DNA of 64,000 nucleotides from Streptomyces xanthophaeus (GTDB lineage Bacteria; Actinomycetota; Actinomycetes; Streptomycetales; Streptomycetaceae): NCBI RefSeq assembly GCF_030440515.1, contig NZ_CP076543.1, positions 1 to 64,000 of the forward strand, read 5' to 3'. Shown piece by piece: positions 35,619 to 43,496 of this stretch (position 1 is its first letter; each line of letters starts with the position of its first letter). The notes under the pieces were generated by a model. It saw only the letters and a program-made list of their open reading frames with translations, ran no database searches and was not told where the DNA came from. The position numbers and the translations under genes were made by a program.

Positions 35619-35801
35619 TTACAGGGGCAGTTCGGGCAGCTGCGGGTGGGCGCAGGAGGACGAGCCGCAGGAACAGGAGCTGCCGCCGTTGGACGCGCCT
35701 CCCTCGGGCAGCGCGACCGTGTCCCGCATGGAGGTCACGGTGAGTTCACCGAGGTCGAGGTCGTCGAGGTCGAAACCGGCGGACTGTGTGGCGTCGTTCA
35801 T
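35619..35801 (-). CDS. lazA2: Lactazole-like thiopeptide precursor 2 (variant core)
   Basis: 60 residues, ATG 35801. The leader (residues 1-36) is acidic with LDDLDLGELTVTSMRDTVAL and PEGGA. The core begins at Ser37: SNGGSSCSCGSSSCAHPQ, then LPELPL. It differs from precursor 1: Trp2 is Asn, an additional residue lies before the SCSC block, and Gln before Gly is lost. Counting Ser37 as 1, the Ser just before the last Cys is 13, versus 12 in precursor 1 and lactazole. The ring is therefore predicted to be one residue larger. The 24-bp gap to precursor 1 suggests a recent tandem duplication. Confidence 0.9.
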   Translation of the reverse strand: MNDATQSAGFDLDDLDLGELTVTSMRDTVALPEGGASNGGSSCSCGSSSCAHPQLPELPL

Positions 35802-35825
35802 GGGTTGCCTCTCGTGTAGGGGGGG

Positions 35826-36014
35826 TCAGACCTCGAGGGCGGTGACGTTCTGCGGCTGGGCGCAGGACGACGACCCCTGGCAGGAGCAGGAGCCCCAGGA
35901 CGCCCCGCCCTCGGGCAGCGCGGCGGTGTCCCGCATCGAGGTGACGGTGAGGTCGCCGAGGTCGAGCTCCAGGTCGTGGAGTTCGGTCTCGGGGGTGTGT
36001 GCGGTGTCGGACAT
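35826..36014 (-). CDS. lazA1: Lactazole-like thiopeptide precursor 1
   Basis: 62 residues, ATG 36014 with GGGAGAC upstream. The leader (1-38) contains HDLELDLGDLTVTSMRDTAA and ends PEGGA. The core starts at Ser39: SWGSCSCQGSSSCAQPQ, then NVTALEV. From memory the lactazole core reads SWGSCSCQASSSCAQPQDM, so this one differs by Ala9 to Gly, Asp18 to Asn and a longer tail. Ser1 and Ser12 are expected to become the pyridine, Cys5, Cys7 and Cys13 thiazoles, and Ser11 an oxazole. First gene of the operon. Confidence 0.93.
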   Translation of the reverse strand: MSDTAHTPETELHDLELDLGDLTVTSMRDTAALPEGGASWGSCSCQGSSSCAQPQNVTALEV

Positions 36015-36085
36015 AGCTGTCTCCCGGGATGTGGAAGGGGAAAGCCGAAAGTGCACTGATGCCGGTCGGCCGGACCGTCGGGAGA

Positions 36086-36114
36086 GTATTGCGATGCCGT
36101 CCGGACGGCGGCAA
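36086..36114 (-). promoter_or_regulatory. Probable promoter of the thiopeptide operon with palindromic spacer
   Basis: On the minus strand, TTGCCG (36109-36114) and CAATAC (36086-36091) are spaced by 17 bp, 72 bp upstream of the first precursor start. Within the spacer, and overlapping the -35 by one base, is a perfect 14-bp palindrome GCCGTCCGGACGGC (36096-36109), well placed for a repressor. Confidence 0.45.
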
Positions 36115-36627
36115 GTGCCTGAGGGTTATGTTCGCCGTCCGTCCAAGTCCGGTTCTGATCGGTGATGTCTCCGTCGGCCGGAACCGGCCGCGGGGTATTC
36201 CGGCCGCCTCCCCGGCATTCGGTCCGCTCCCCCGCTATTTCACGGGGCCGGCCGAAGTCTGATGGAATGGTGGAATCCGTATTTCCCGGCGGGTTTGCGG
36301 AATGCGCGGGGTGCGGGCCGTCCGCGCCGGATGCCGTGCACCGGTGCGGCAGGCGGCCTCCGGCGGGGCGGAAAGCGGTGGCCCGCGGGTCCGGACCGCC
36401 CCGGTGGACATCCGGCCGCGCGGAGGCGACCGGCGCGGTACCGGAATCCCCGCCCCCTCTTTTCCCGCGGGCGTTTTCCCGTCACACGGCACAGGGGGCG
36501 GCGGCCGTTTCCCGCCATTCTGGAAAAACCCCCGACCGGATCCATTCGTCATACATTTATCGCGTGCCAGCATGTGGCGGGTGAGATGAGCCGTCCGATT
36601 CGGACACCGACATGACGGAGTGTTTTC
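36115..36627. other. Intergenic region between thiopeptide operon and phospholipase
   Basis: Divergent upstream region of about 500 bp with no gene supported. It contains a second inverted repeat, CGGCCGG-AA-CCGGCCG (36175-36190), and an AT-richer patch around 36535-36560 (TCATACATTTATCG) that may be the phospholipase promoter. Confidence 0.5.
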
Positions 36628-37617
36628 TTGACCCCTTACCTCGAACATGGCAGCGGCCCGCGGATGCTCCTGGCGCTGCTCTCGGCCCTGTGCGCGGTCG
36701 TCGCCGCCACCGCGCTCGGTACGGCCCCGGCGGCGGCGGCCGACCAGCGTCACCCGGTCTACGCCATCGCGCACCGCGTCGACACCCTGGACGGTGTGGA
36801 CGCCGCGCTCAGGCATGGTGCCAACAGCATCGAGATAGACGTCTGCGCGTGGTGGAACCCGAACGAATGGCGGGCCTATCACGACTGTTCCTCGGCCGGT
36901 GACAACCGGCTGGGCCCCGGCTTCGACAGCATGATCGACCGCATCCTCTCCCACGCGGGCCAGGGGCGCAGGCTGTCGCTGGTCTGGCTGGACATCAAGG
37001 ACCCGAACTACTGCGGGGAGCGGGAGAACCGCGGGTGCAGCGTCGCCGGGCTGCGTGACAAGGCGCAGCGGCTGACGGCTGCCGGGATCCAGGTGCTCTA
37101 CGGGTTCTACGAGTACCACGGCGGCAGCACCCCGGACGTCGGGGGCCGGGGCTGGAAGAGCCTGGAAGGCAGGCTCGGCGCCCTGGAGGGCATCACGACG
37201 ACCGGGACCCGCGACCGGGTCCGGGGCGCGTTCGACCGGTCCGGTTCCGGATTCCCGGCCGGCCGCCGGGTGATGGACTACGGCGACAGCGACATCACCA
37301 AGGGGTTCGGCAACTGCACGGAAGCCACGTACTACACGTGCGCGGAACTGAAGAAGGGCGCCGCGGACCGTGACGCCGGACAGCTCGCGGCCACACTGTC
37401 CTGGACGACCACCTACAACGATCCCTGGTACGTCGACAAACTGCTGGGCGACGGGCGGGTGGACGGCATCATCGCGGGCTACGGGGCCTTCACCGGAGTG
37501 CGCGAGTACGACGACAGCTGGCAGTGCGCCAACTCCGTCGGTCTCATCCGTGACTGGGTGAACCGGCACGGCGGCACCCATCGCATGGCCGCACCCGGTG
37601 ACCGCCTGTTCCGGTAG
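36628..37617 (+). CDS. Secreted phospholipase D of the sphingomyelinase D type
   Basis: 329 residues from TTG 36628 (GGAG 8 bp upstream); ATG 36664 is a weaker option. A signal peptide (LLALLSALCAVVAATALG, cleavage near AAAAD) is followed by a GDPD-like TIM barrel: AIAHRVDTLDGVDAALRHGA (catalytic His), NSIEIDVCAWW (metal-binding Glu and Asp), WRAYHDCSS (second His) and LVWLDIKDPN. This arrangement is the one of spider and actinobacterial sphingomyelinase D enzymes, which cyclise sphingo- or lysophospholipids. It is divergent from the thiopeptide operon. Confidence 0.8.
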   Translation: MTPYLEHGSGPRMLLALLSALCAVVAATALGTAPAAAADQRHPVYAIAHRVDTLDGVDAALRHGANSIEIDVCAWWNPNEWRAYHDCSSAGDNRLGPGFDSMIDRILSHAGQGRRLSLVWLDIKDPNYCGERENRGCSVAGLRDKAQRLTAAGIQVLYGFYEYHGGSTPDVGGRGWKSLEGRLGALEGITTTGTRDRVRGAFDRSGSGFPAGRRVMDYGDSDITKGFGNCTEATYYTCAELKKGAADRDAGQLAATLSWTTTYNDPWYVDKLLGDGRVDGIIAGYGAFTGVREYDDSWQCANSVGLIRDWVNRHGGTHRMAAPGDRLFR

Positions 37618-37690
37618 GGGGCGGGACGGGTACGGGGGCGGGCGTGACGTACTGCGGTCCGGGTCGTTGAACCGGTAGGTCAGCGAAGTG

Positions 37691-37725
37691 CGCGAAGGCC
37701 CCGGGTCGATGCCGGGGCCTTCGCG
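37691..37725. terminator. Bidirectional terminator
   Basis: CGCGAAGGCCCCGG (37691-37704) and CCGGGGCCTTCGCG (37712-37725) form a perfect 14-bp stem with a 7-base loop between the convergent phospholipase and PP2C genes. Confidence 0.85.
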
Positions 37726-37764
37726 GTGTCCGCGGGCAGGGGCCGGCGGGGCCGGGGCGGGGTG

Positions 37765-38928
37765 TCAGGTGCGGCCGTGCGGGGCGATCGCGAGCATCGC
37801 GACGTCGTCGTGGAGGTGGGGGGTGTGGCGGGGGAGGTCGGTGTTGAGGAAGTCGACGACGTCGGCGGGACCGGGTGCCGGGCGGCCTTCGAAGCGGTGG
37901 CGGAGCCGTTCCACGAGCGGGTAGAAGGCGCCGCCGGTGTCACGGGCCTCCACCAGTCCGTCCGTGACCAGCAGCAGTACGTCGCCCCGGGTGAACCGGT
38001 GGCTGCACGGCACCGGCCGCTCCGCCGCGGCCAGGCGGCCCAGCCCGAGCGGCAGCGCAGGCGGGCCCTGAAGCGTGCGGACCTCGCCGCGGGAGATCAG
38101 TACCGGCTCCACGTGCCCGTGGTTGGTCACCGTCACCCGGTGCGCCAGGCTGTCGTACTCGATGAGCACGGCGGTCGCGAACAGTTCGGGATCCCGGATC
38201 TCCTCGGCCTCGCGGACCAGGCCGCGTTCCAGCCGGGCGGCGATGGCCGGCAGGTCCGGCGCCTCGTAGGCGGCCTCACGGAAGGTGCCGAGGATCGCCG
38301 CGACCGTGCGGACCGCCGGGAGCCCTTTGCCGCGTACGTCGCCGATGATGGCGCGCTCCCCGGTCCGGGTGGCACGGATGTCGAAGAGGTCGCCGCCCAC
38401 CATGGTCCCCGCCTCGCTCGGCCGGTACAGGCCGGCCGCGAGCACGTTCCCGACCTGGTGCGGCACCGGGCGCAGCAGGGCCCGCATCAGGGCCTCGGCG
38501 ACGGAGTTGGCGTGGACGAGGTGGCGTTCTTGGCTGCGGCGGTGCGCGGCGAGGGCGGTGGCGAGGATGCCGACGACGGCGGTGGCGATGTCGGCGGTGA
38601 CGTGGTGGGTCTCGCCCAGGTGGTGGGAGACCGCGGCGAGGGAGCCTTCCAGGAGGATCGCCAGGACGGTGAGCGCGGCCACGACGGCGGGGCCGTAGGC
38701 GTAGGCGGCGATGGCGGGCAGGGCGACGAGGAAGAGGCTCACCGCCCATTCCTCCTGCTGGGCGGTTTCCAGGAGGAGGACGAAGGCCACGTAGACGAAG
38801 GGCAGCCACCGTGTCCAGGCCGGCGGCGTGGCCGGCCGGAAGCCGTCGTCGGTGGTGGCCGTGAGGGAGACGTCCGGGCGGGTGCGTCTCACCGCCCGCC
38901 CCCGGGCGCCGTGCGGAGGGCCGCGCAC
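37765..38928 (-). CDS. Membrane-anchored SpoIIE/PP2C-type protein phosphatase
   Basis: 387 residues from GTG 38928 (GTG 38892 is also possible). An N-terminal membrane domain with four or more helices (WLPFVYVAFVLLLE, VVAALTVLAILLEGSLA) is followed by a linker helix and the SpoIIE domain: VGGDLFDIRATRTGERAIIG, VRGKGLPAVRTVAAILG, GDVLLLVTDGLVEARD and HDDVAMLAI. The metal-binding Asp residues are all present. Such phosphatases act on anti-sigma factor antagonists in Streptomyces. No partner gene is next to it. Confidence 0.88.
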   Translation of the reverse strand: MRGPPHGARGRAVRRTRPDVSLTATTDDGFRPATPPAWTRWLPFVYVAFVLLLETAQQEEWAVSLFLVALPAIAAYAYGPAVVAALTVLAILLEGSLAAVSHHLGETHHVTADIATAVVGILATALAAHRRSQERHLVHANSVAEALMRALLRPVPHQVGNVLAAGLYRPSEAGTMVGGDLFDIRATRTGERAIIGDVRGKGLPAVRTVAAILGTFREAAYEAPDLPAIAARLERGLVREAEEIRDPELFATAVLIEYDSLAHRVTVTNHGHVEPVLISRGEVRTLQGPPALPLGLGRLAAAERPVPCSHRFTRGDVLLLVTDGLVEARDTGGAFYPLVERLRHRFEGRPAPGPADVVDFLNTDLPRHTPHLHDDVAMLAIAPHGRT

Positions 38929-39164
38929 CCACGGGAGCTGTGCACACGGGCCTCCTGACCTGAGCGTGATCGACTGTCACAGCGTGAGGAGGAAGCCGGG
39001 CCGAAGCTGCGATTACGCCGAACGCGGCATGTTGCCCGGTGGCCGGCGGGGGTGCGTGCGGGGGCTGTCCGCCGCCGCCCGCCGTGCCCGCGCCCGCGCC
39101 GTCGCCGGGGGCACGGGCCCGGGGCGGACCCGGCGCTGTGCCCGGCAGACCTGGCGGGGACCAG

Positions 39165-39380
39165 GAAGCTGCCGGGCCGCCGGGCCGGGCGGCCCGGGTA
39201 GGCCGGTGGGCCGGGCGGCCGGGCGGCCCGGTGGGCCGGGCGGGCCGGGTGGGCCGGGCGGGCCGGTGGGCCGGGTGGGCCGGTGGGCCGGGCGGGCCGG
39301 TGGGCCGGGTGGGCCGGGCGGGCCGGTGGGCCGGGTGGGCCGGGCGGGCCGGTGGGCCGGGTGGGCCGGGTGGGCCGAAC
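39165..39380. repeat. G-rich minisatellite (GGGCCGG type)
   Basis: About 215 bp made of variants of GGGCCGGGCGG and GGGCCGGTGG, for example GGCCGGTGGGCCGGGTGGGC repeated with small changes. Either strand gives low-complexity reading frames (Gly/Arg/Trp), which I regard as non-coding. The G-runs could form quadruplexes. It lies between the PP2C gene start and the FMN reductase gene end; 38929-39164 holds no gene either. Confidence 0.8.
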
Positions 39381-39457
39381 TTGGCCTGCCGGGGCGCCTG
39401 GTCGGCCGTTTCCCCTCGGGCCGGCCCGGAGTCCCCCGCCGGGCGGACGCCGTGGGG

Positions 39458-40117
39458 CTACTCGGCCCGCAGTGCGGCCAGGCGTTGTTCGAACGGCACC
39501 GTGCGGAAGCCGTTCGCCCGGTCCGTCGATGTGATCGCCCCGGTCGGCGAACGGGGTGCGAGCGCGGCGGCGGTGTCGGGGTCCGGGGCGGGGGCGGTGT
39601 GCGGGGCGGCGGGGTTCATGGCGTGTGCCAGTTCCGTGCCCGCGCGGGTGATCCGCCGGGCCAGGCCCTGCTCGCCCCAGTCCTGCGAGGCCGCGTACAC
39701 GGCGGTGGGCTGGACCTGTGCGCGCAGGTAGGTGAACAGCGGGCGCAGGGCGTGTTCGGTGACCAGGCTGTGCCGGGCCGTGCCGCCGGTCGCGCCGAGG
39801 AGGACCGGTGTGCCGGTGAGGGCGTCCTTGTCGATGAGGTCGAAGAACGACTTGAACAGGCCGCTGTAGGAGGCCGCGAAGACCGGTGTCACGGCGATCA
39901 GGCCGTCCGCGGCCGCCACCGTGTCGAGTGCGGCGGCCAGCCGGGCGGGCGGGAATCCGGTGACGAGGTGCTGGGCGATCTCCGTCGCCAGTTCCCGCAC
40001 TTCTATGACCTGGGGTTCGGCGTCCAGGTGGCCGAGTGCCGCGGCCGTGAGCCGGTCGGCGAGCAGGCGTGTGGAGGAGGGCGAGCTCAGCCCTGCCGAT
40101 ACGACGGCGAGTTTCAT
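39458..40117 (-). CDS. CE1759-type FMN reductase
   Basis: 219 residues. MKLAVVSAGLSSPSSTRLLA is the flavodoxin-like phosphate loop and VTPVFAASYSGLFKSFFDLI the conserved NADPH-dependent FMN reductase segment; SLVTEHALRPLFTYLRAQV and YAASQDWG are typical of this subgroup. It provides reduced FMN to the luciferase-like monooxygenase encoded by the overlapping upstream gene (ATGA at 40114-40117). Confidence 0.88.
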   Translation of the reverse strand: MKLAVVSAGLSSPSSTRLLADRLTAAALGHLDAEPQVIEVRELATEIAQHLVTGFPPARLAAALDTVAAADGLIAVTPVFAASYSGLFKSFFDLIDKDALTGTPVLLGATGGTARHSLVTEHALRPLFTYLRAQVQPTAVYAASQDWGEQGLARRITRAGTELAHAMNPAAPHTAPAPDPDTAAALAPRSPTGAITSTDRANGFRTVPFEQRLAALRAE

Positions 40118-41214
40118 GCCTGTGTCTCCTGCTCCGGGGCCGGGCGGGCGGCGGCCACGCGGGCCTGGTGGGTCGGCGCGTCCGGTACGCCTGTGGGGCG
40201 CAGGTTCGCGAACTCCTTGCGCAGGACGGGTACGACCTCTTCGCCGAGGAGGTCGAGCTGTTCCAGGACGGTCTTCAGGGGCAGGCCCGCGTGGTCCATC
40301 AGGAACAGCTGGCGCTGGTAGTCGCCGGCGTAGTCGCGGAAGGACAGGGTGCGTTCGATGACCTGCTGGGGCGAGCCGACGGTCAGCGGTGTCTGGGAGG
40401 TGAACTCCTCCAGGGACGGGCCGTGGCCGTAGACGGGCGCGTTGTCGAAGTAGGGGCGGAACTCGCGTACCGCGTCCTGGGAGTTCTTGCGCATGAAGAC
40501 CTGGCCGCCGAGTCCGACGATGGCCTGTTCGGGGGTGCCGTGCCCGTAGTGGGCGTAGCGCTCCCGGTAGAGGCTGACCATCTGCCGGGTGTGGGAGGCG
40601 GGCCAGAAGATGTTGTTGTGGAAGAAGCCGTCGCCGTAGTAGGCGGCCTGCTCGGCGATCTCCGGGGAGCGGATGGAGCCGTGCCATACGAAGGGCGCGA
40701 CGCCGTCCAGGGGGCGCGGGGTGGAGGTGAAGGACTGCAGCGGGGTGCGGAACTTGCCCTTCCAGGTGACGGTGTCCTCGTCCCACAGGCGGCGCAGCAG
40801 GGCGTAGTTCTCGATGGCGAGGTCGATGCCGTCGCGGATGTCCTTGCCGAACCAGGGGTAGACCGGTCCGGTGTTGCCGCGGCCCATCATGACGTCGACG
40901 CGGCCGTCCGCGACGTGCTGGAGCATCGCGAAGTCCTCGGCGATCTTCACCGGGTCGTTGGTGGTGATCAGCGTCGTCGAGGTGGACAGGATCAGGTTCT
41001 CGGTGCGTGCGGCGATGTAGCCGAGCATCGTCGTCGGCGAGGAGGGGACGAACGGCGGGTTGTGGTGCTCGCCGGTGGCGAAGACGTCGAGGCCGACCTC
41101 CTCGGCCTTCTGCGCGATGGCGAGCATCGCCTTGATGCGCTCGTGCTCGCCGGGCACGCGTCCGGTCGTCGGGTCGGCCGTGACGTCACCGACGGTGAAG
41201 ATCCCGAACTGCAT
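40114..41214 (-). CDS. CE1758-type luciferase-like FMN-dependent monooxygenase
   Basis: 366 residues. TIM-barrel LLM fold: MQFGIFTVGDVTADPTTGRV, EVGLDVFATGEHHNPPFVPS, LSTSTTLITTNDPVKIAEDF and GRVDVMMGRGNTGPVYPWFG. It uses FMNH2 from the co-encoded reductase to oxidise an unknown substrate. It is the first gene of a two-gene unit. An inverted repeat GTTGACTGTTCAAC (41239-41252) 25 bp upstream of the start is likely its operator. Confidence 0.88.
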   Translation of the reverse strand: MQFGIFTVGDVTADPTTGRVPGEHERIKAMLAIAQKAEEVGLDVFATGEHHNPPFVPSSPTTMLGYIAARTENLILSTSTTLITTNDPVKIAEDFAMLQHVADGRVDVMMGRGNTGPVYPWFGKDIRDGIDLAIENYALLRRLWDEDTVTWKGKFRTPLQSFTSTPRPLDGVAPFVWHGSIRSPEIAEQAAYYGDGFFHNNIFWPASHTRQMVSLYRERYAHYGHGTPEQAIVGLGGQVFMRKNSQDAVREFRPYFDNAPVYGHGPSLEEFTSQTPLTVGSPQQVIERTLSFRDYAGDYQRQLFLMDHAGLPLKTVLEQLDLLGEEVVPVLRKEFANLRPTGVPDAPTHQARVAAARPAPEQETQA

Positions 41215-41238
41215 GGCTGCCCATCCCCTTCCAAGATT

Positions 41239-41252
41239 GTTGACTGTTCAAC
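41239..41252 (-). promoter_or_regulatory. Operator-like inverted repeat before the flavin monooxygenase pair
   Basis: GTTGA-CTGT-TCAAC, 5-bp arms, just upstream of the ribosome site (GGAAGGGG) of the 41214 gene. The TTGA/TCAA arms resemble MarR-type binding sites; no such regulator is adjacent. Confidence 0.45.
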
Positions 41253-41319
41253 CATACTCGGAAACGGGGGGTGCGGCCGCGGTATTCCCGGCGGCGGGTA
41301 CGGGACCGCCCCCGCCGCA

Positions 41320-41441
41320 CCCGGCCGCGGGGGCCGGGCACTGCGGGGGCGGGGAGGCGGACACCCGGGGCGCCCGGGCGCGGGCGGCCGGGGGCCTGGG
41401 GCCTGGGCGGCCTGGGGCCTGGGGCCTGGGGCCTGGGGGTG
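41320..41441. repeat. G-rich spacer with GGGGCCT tandem run
   Basis: Several copies of GCCTGGG or GGGGCCT in tandem (about 41385-41441) directly after the phospholipase D stop. Non-coding. Confidence 0.6.
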
Positions 41442-43046
41442 TCAGGCCTGGCAGAGGCCGCGGGCGTAGTCGTACGTCGCGGTGGCCTGGGAGTAGCGCC
41501 ACTGCGGGTCGAGCAGGTCGCTCTTGACCTGCCCGGCCGCGGCCGGGCTCTCGACGACGTACCCGAAGTCCTGGAGCCAGGACGGGTACAGGTTCTTGGA
41601 GCCGATGTAGAAGGCCGATCCGTCGACCGAGACCAGCTTGTGGTGCTGGGCGTAGGGCTTGCCGTCCGCCCAGGTGGGCCGGTCGGACGCGCGGAACGTG
41701 GCCAGCTGGAGGTTCTCGCACATGGCCGTGCGCGCCCGGCCGCCGTCGCCGGTCAGGGCCGTCAGGCGGCCGCGCAGGGCGTCGCTCACCTCAGAGAGGG
41801 ACTTGATCTGCGAGTAGCCGCCGCTGCCGATCGTGCCGCGGTTGGCCGGGTCGCTGACGACGATGCGGACCTTCACGCCGGAGGCGAGTTTCGCGGCGAG
41901 GGCGTCGTAGAGGCGTATGTCGTAGCGGGGCAGCGGCGGGCAGGTGGCGTGCACGTCCTGCTGGGAGATCTCGATGTGCGAGGCCGCGCTGGAGACCAGG
42001 GCGCGCAGGGCGCTCTCCTCCGGGTTGACGGTGTCGTAGTCCCGGTCGGCGTTGGTGTTGTCGTGCACCCCGATGCCGCACCTGGTGTCGCCGGCCGTGG
42101 GCAGGACGGGGCGGAAGGAGGAGGCGGGATCGCTCTGGCGGATGCCCACGCCGAGGCCGCCGACGGCGAGCGCGGGCACGTCCCCGCCGCCCGCCGGGGC
42201 GGCCGGGCGGGGCAGGGAGGGCATGCAGTCCGCGCCGGGCGAGGCGGCGAACCAGACCGAGGCCCAGTTGCTCTTGTTGCGGCAGGTCCAGTCCCACAGG
42301 GAGTCCAGGTAGCGGCCCGCGGAGCCGGCGGCGGGCCCGGTCAGCGCGAGGTCGACGTCGGCGACCGGGTGGGCGGTCTCCAGGTAGTCGTCCTTCCAGC
42401 TGTTGATGCCGCCGGTGATCACCGAAGTGCCGTCCACGACGACCAGCTTGGAGTGGTTCCAGGAGAACGCGGTCTTGGAGGTGGTCATCGAGGCCACGTT
42501 GAGGGTGATGCTGCCCGCGGCGGCCGGGCCCAGCTTCGCGAGCAGCTCGTCGCGGTAGGACGAGGGGATCACCGTGGAGTGGTAGATGGGCGCGGCGCCC
42601 ACCAGGACGCGCACCTTGAGCCGGCCGCCCTTGCCGGCGGCCTCCTTCAGGCCCGCGACGATCGCCTCCTGGTAGCCGCCGTTGGGGAAGGGCGCCAGCG
42701 TCGATATGTCCACCGTTTCCCGGGCGCCGGCGATGTCCTGGCGCATCTTGTCCAGGAGGCGGCGCGATCCGGGCCGGTCGGCGCAGGCGGCGTCGCCCCA
42801 GCAGCCGGGGGTCTGCAGCAGCCAGTCGGCGCCCCCGGGGACGGAGGAGCCGAGCCGGTTGCCGGCGGTGCGCTCCCACACCGAGCCCTCCAGGCCCGGC
42901 GAGACCTGGCGCAGGGTCTGCTCGACCGAGTCCAGGTGCGGTGTGGGTGCGTCCGCGGCGGACGCGGGGGCGGCGGCGAGGAGGGAGAGGCCGAGTGCGA
43001 GGGCCGTGGCGGGGACGAGGGCCGCCGCGGCGACGGTGCGTGCCAA
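41442..43046 (-). CDS. Secreted phospholipase D (HKD family)
   Basis: 534 residues from TTG 43046, with AAGGA 8 bp upstream; an ATG-less upstream extension to 43100 is less likely. A signal peptide ([20 protein letters not shown], cleavage after ASA) precedes two HKD half-sites: [18 protein letters not shown] near residue 170 and [20 protein letters not shown] near residue 465. This is the classical Streptomyces exported PLD that hydrolyses or transphosphatidylates phosphatidylcholine. Cys pairs in the mature region suggest disulfides. Confidence 0.9.
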   Translation of the reverse strand: MARTVAAAALVPATALALGLSLLAAAPASAADAPTPHLDSVEQTLRQVSPGLEGSVWERTAGNRLGSSVPGGADWLLQTPGCWGDAACADRPGSRRLLDKMRQDIAGARETVDISTLAPFPNGGYQEAIVAGLKEAAGKGGRLKVRVLVGAAPIYHSTVIPSSYRDELLAKLGPAAAGSITLNVASMTTSKTAFSWNHSKLVVVDGTSVITGGINSWKDDYLETAHPVADVDLALTGPAAGSAGRYLDSLWDWTCRNKSNWASVWFAASPGADCMPSLPRPAAPAGGGDVPALAVGGLGVGIRQSDPASSFRPVLPTAGDTRCGIGVHDNTNADRDYDTVNPEESALRALVSSAASHIEISQQDVHATCPPLPRYDIRLYDALAAKLASGVKVRIVVSDPANRGTIGSGGYSQIKSLSEVSDALRGRLTALTGDGGRARTAMCENLQLATFRASDRPTWADGKPYAQHHKLVSVDGSAFYIGSKNLYPSWLQDFGYVVESPAAAGQVKSDLLDPQWRYSQATATYDYARGLCQA

Positions 43047-43189
43047 TGTGGTTCCTTGACTGGGGTGGGGGTGGCTCCGGCCGGGAGCGTGGCCGGCCAC
43101 ACCCCGACCTTGATCAACTCGCGTAAGTTACCAGCACGTAGCCCCCTGTTCACCCGCCCCGGGCGAGTTCCGGCCACCCGTGCCGGACC

Positions 43190-43410
43190 GCCCGCCGCAC
43201 GGGACCGGGAGCCTCTGCCGGGAGGGACCGGGAGGGCCGACCGGGACCGGGATCCGGGGGGGGCCGGGAGCCTCTGCCGGGCGGGACCGGGAGGGCCGAC
43301 CGGGACCGGGATCCGGGGGGGGTGTCGGCCGGGCCCGGGATCCGGGGGGCGGCCGGGCCCGGGATCCGGGGGGCGGCCGGGACCGGGATCCGGGGGGTGG
43401 CTGGGAGTGT
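43190..43410. repeat. Tandem repeats with GGGATCCGGGGGG units
   Basis: A duplicated block of roughly 60 bp (GGGAGCCTCTGCCGGG ... GGGACCGGGATCCGGGG, first copy from about 43207, second from about 43267), followed by three or more shorter copies of CGGCCGGGMCCGGGATCCGG up to about 43400. Each contains a GGATCC palindrome and a run of six or more G. The region 43047-43496 holds no gene otherwise. Confidence 0.75.
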
Positions 43411-43496
43411 CCTCGCGGGCGGCTCCGCCCGGTGGCGGGGCCGTCCCCTTCCGGCTCGCTGCGGGGGTTGTCCGGGCGGTCTCGTAGCCTGGGCCC

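Noticed and set aside
36015..36627. A third precursor peptide or small regulator upstream of lazA1
   Set aside because: No short frame there has the leader motif LTVTSxRDT or a Cys/Ser-rich core, and none has a convincing ribosome site.
39039..39731. Gly/Arg/Trp-rich plus-strand frame over the minisatellite
   Set aside because: It is a by-product of the GGGCCGG repeats with no conserved character and overlaps the FMN reductase gene.
43190..43410. CRISPR-like array
   Set aside because: Repeat units are contiguous without unique spacers and no cas genes are present; it is a minisatellite. The same holds for 39.2, 48.5 and 51.5 kb.
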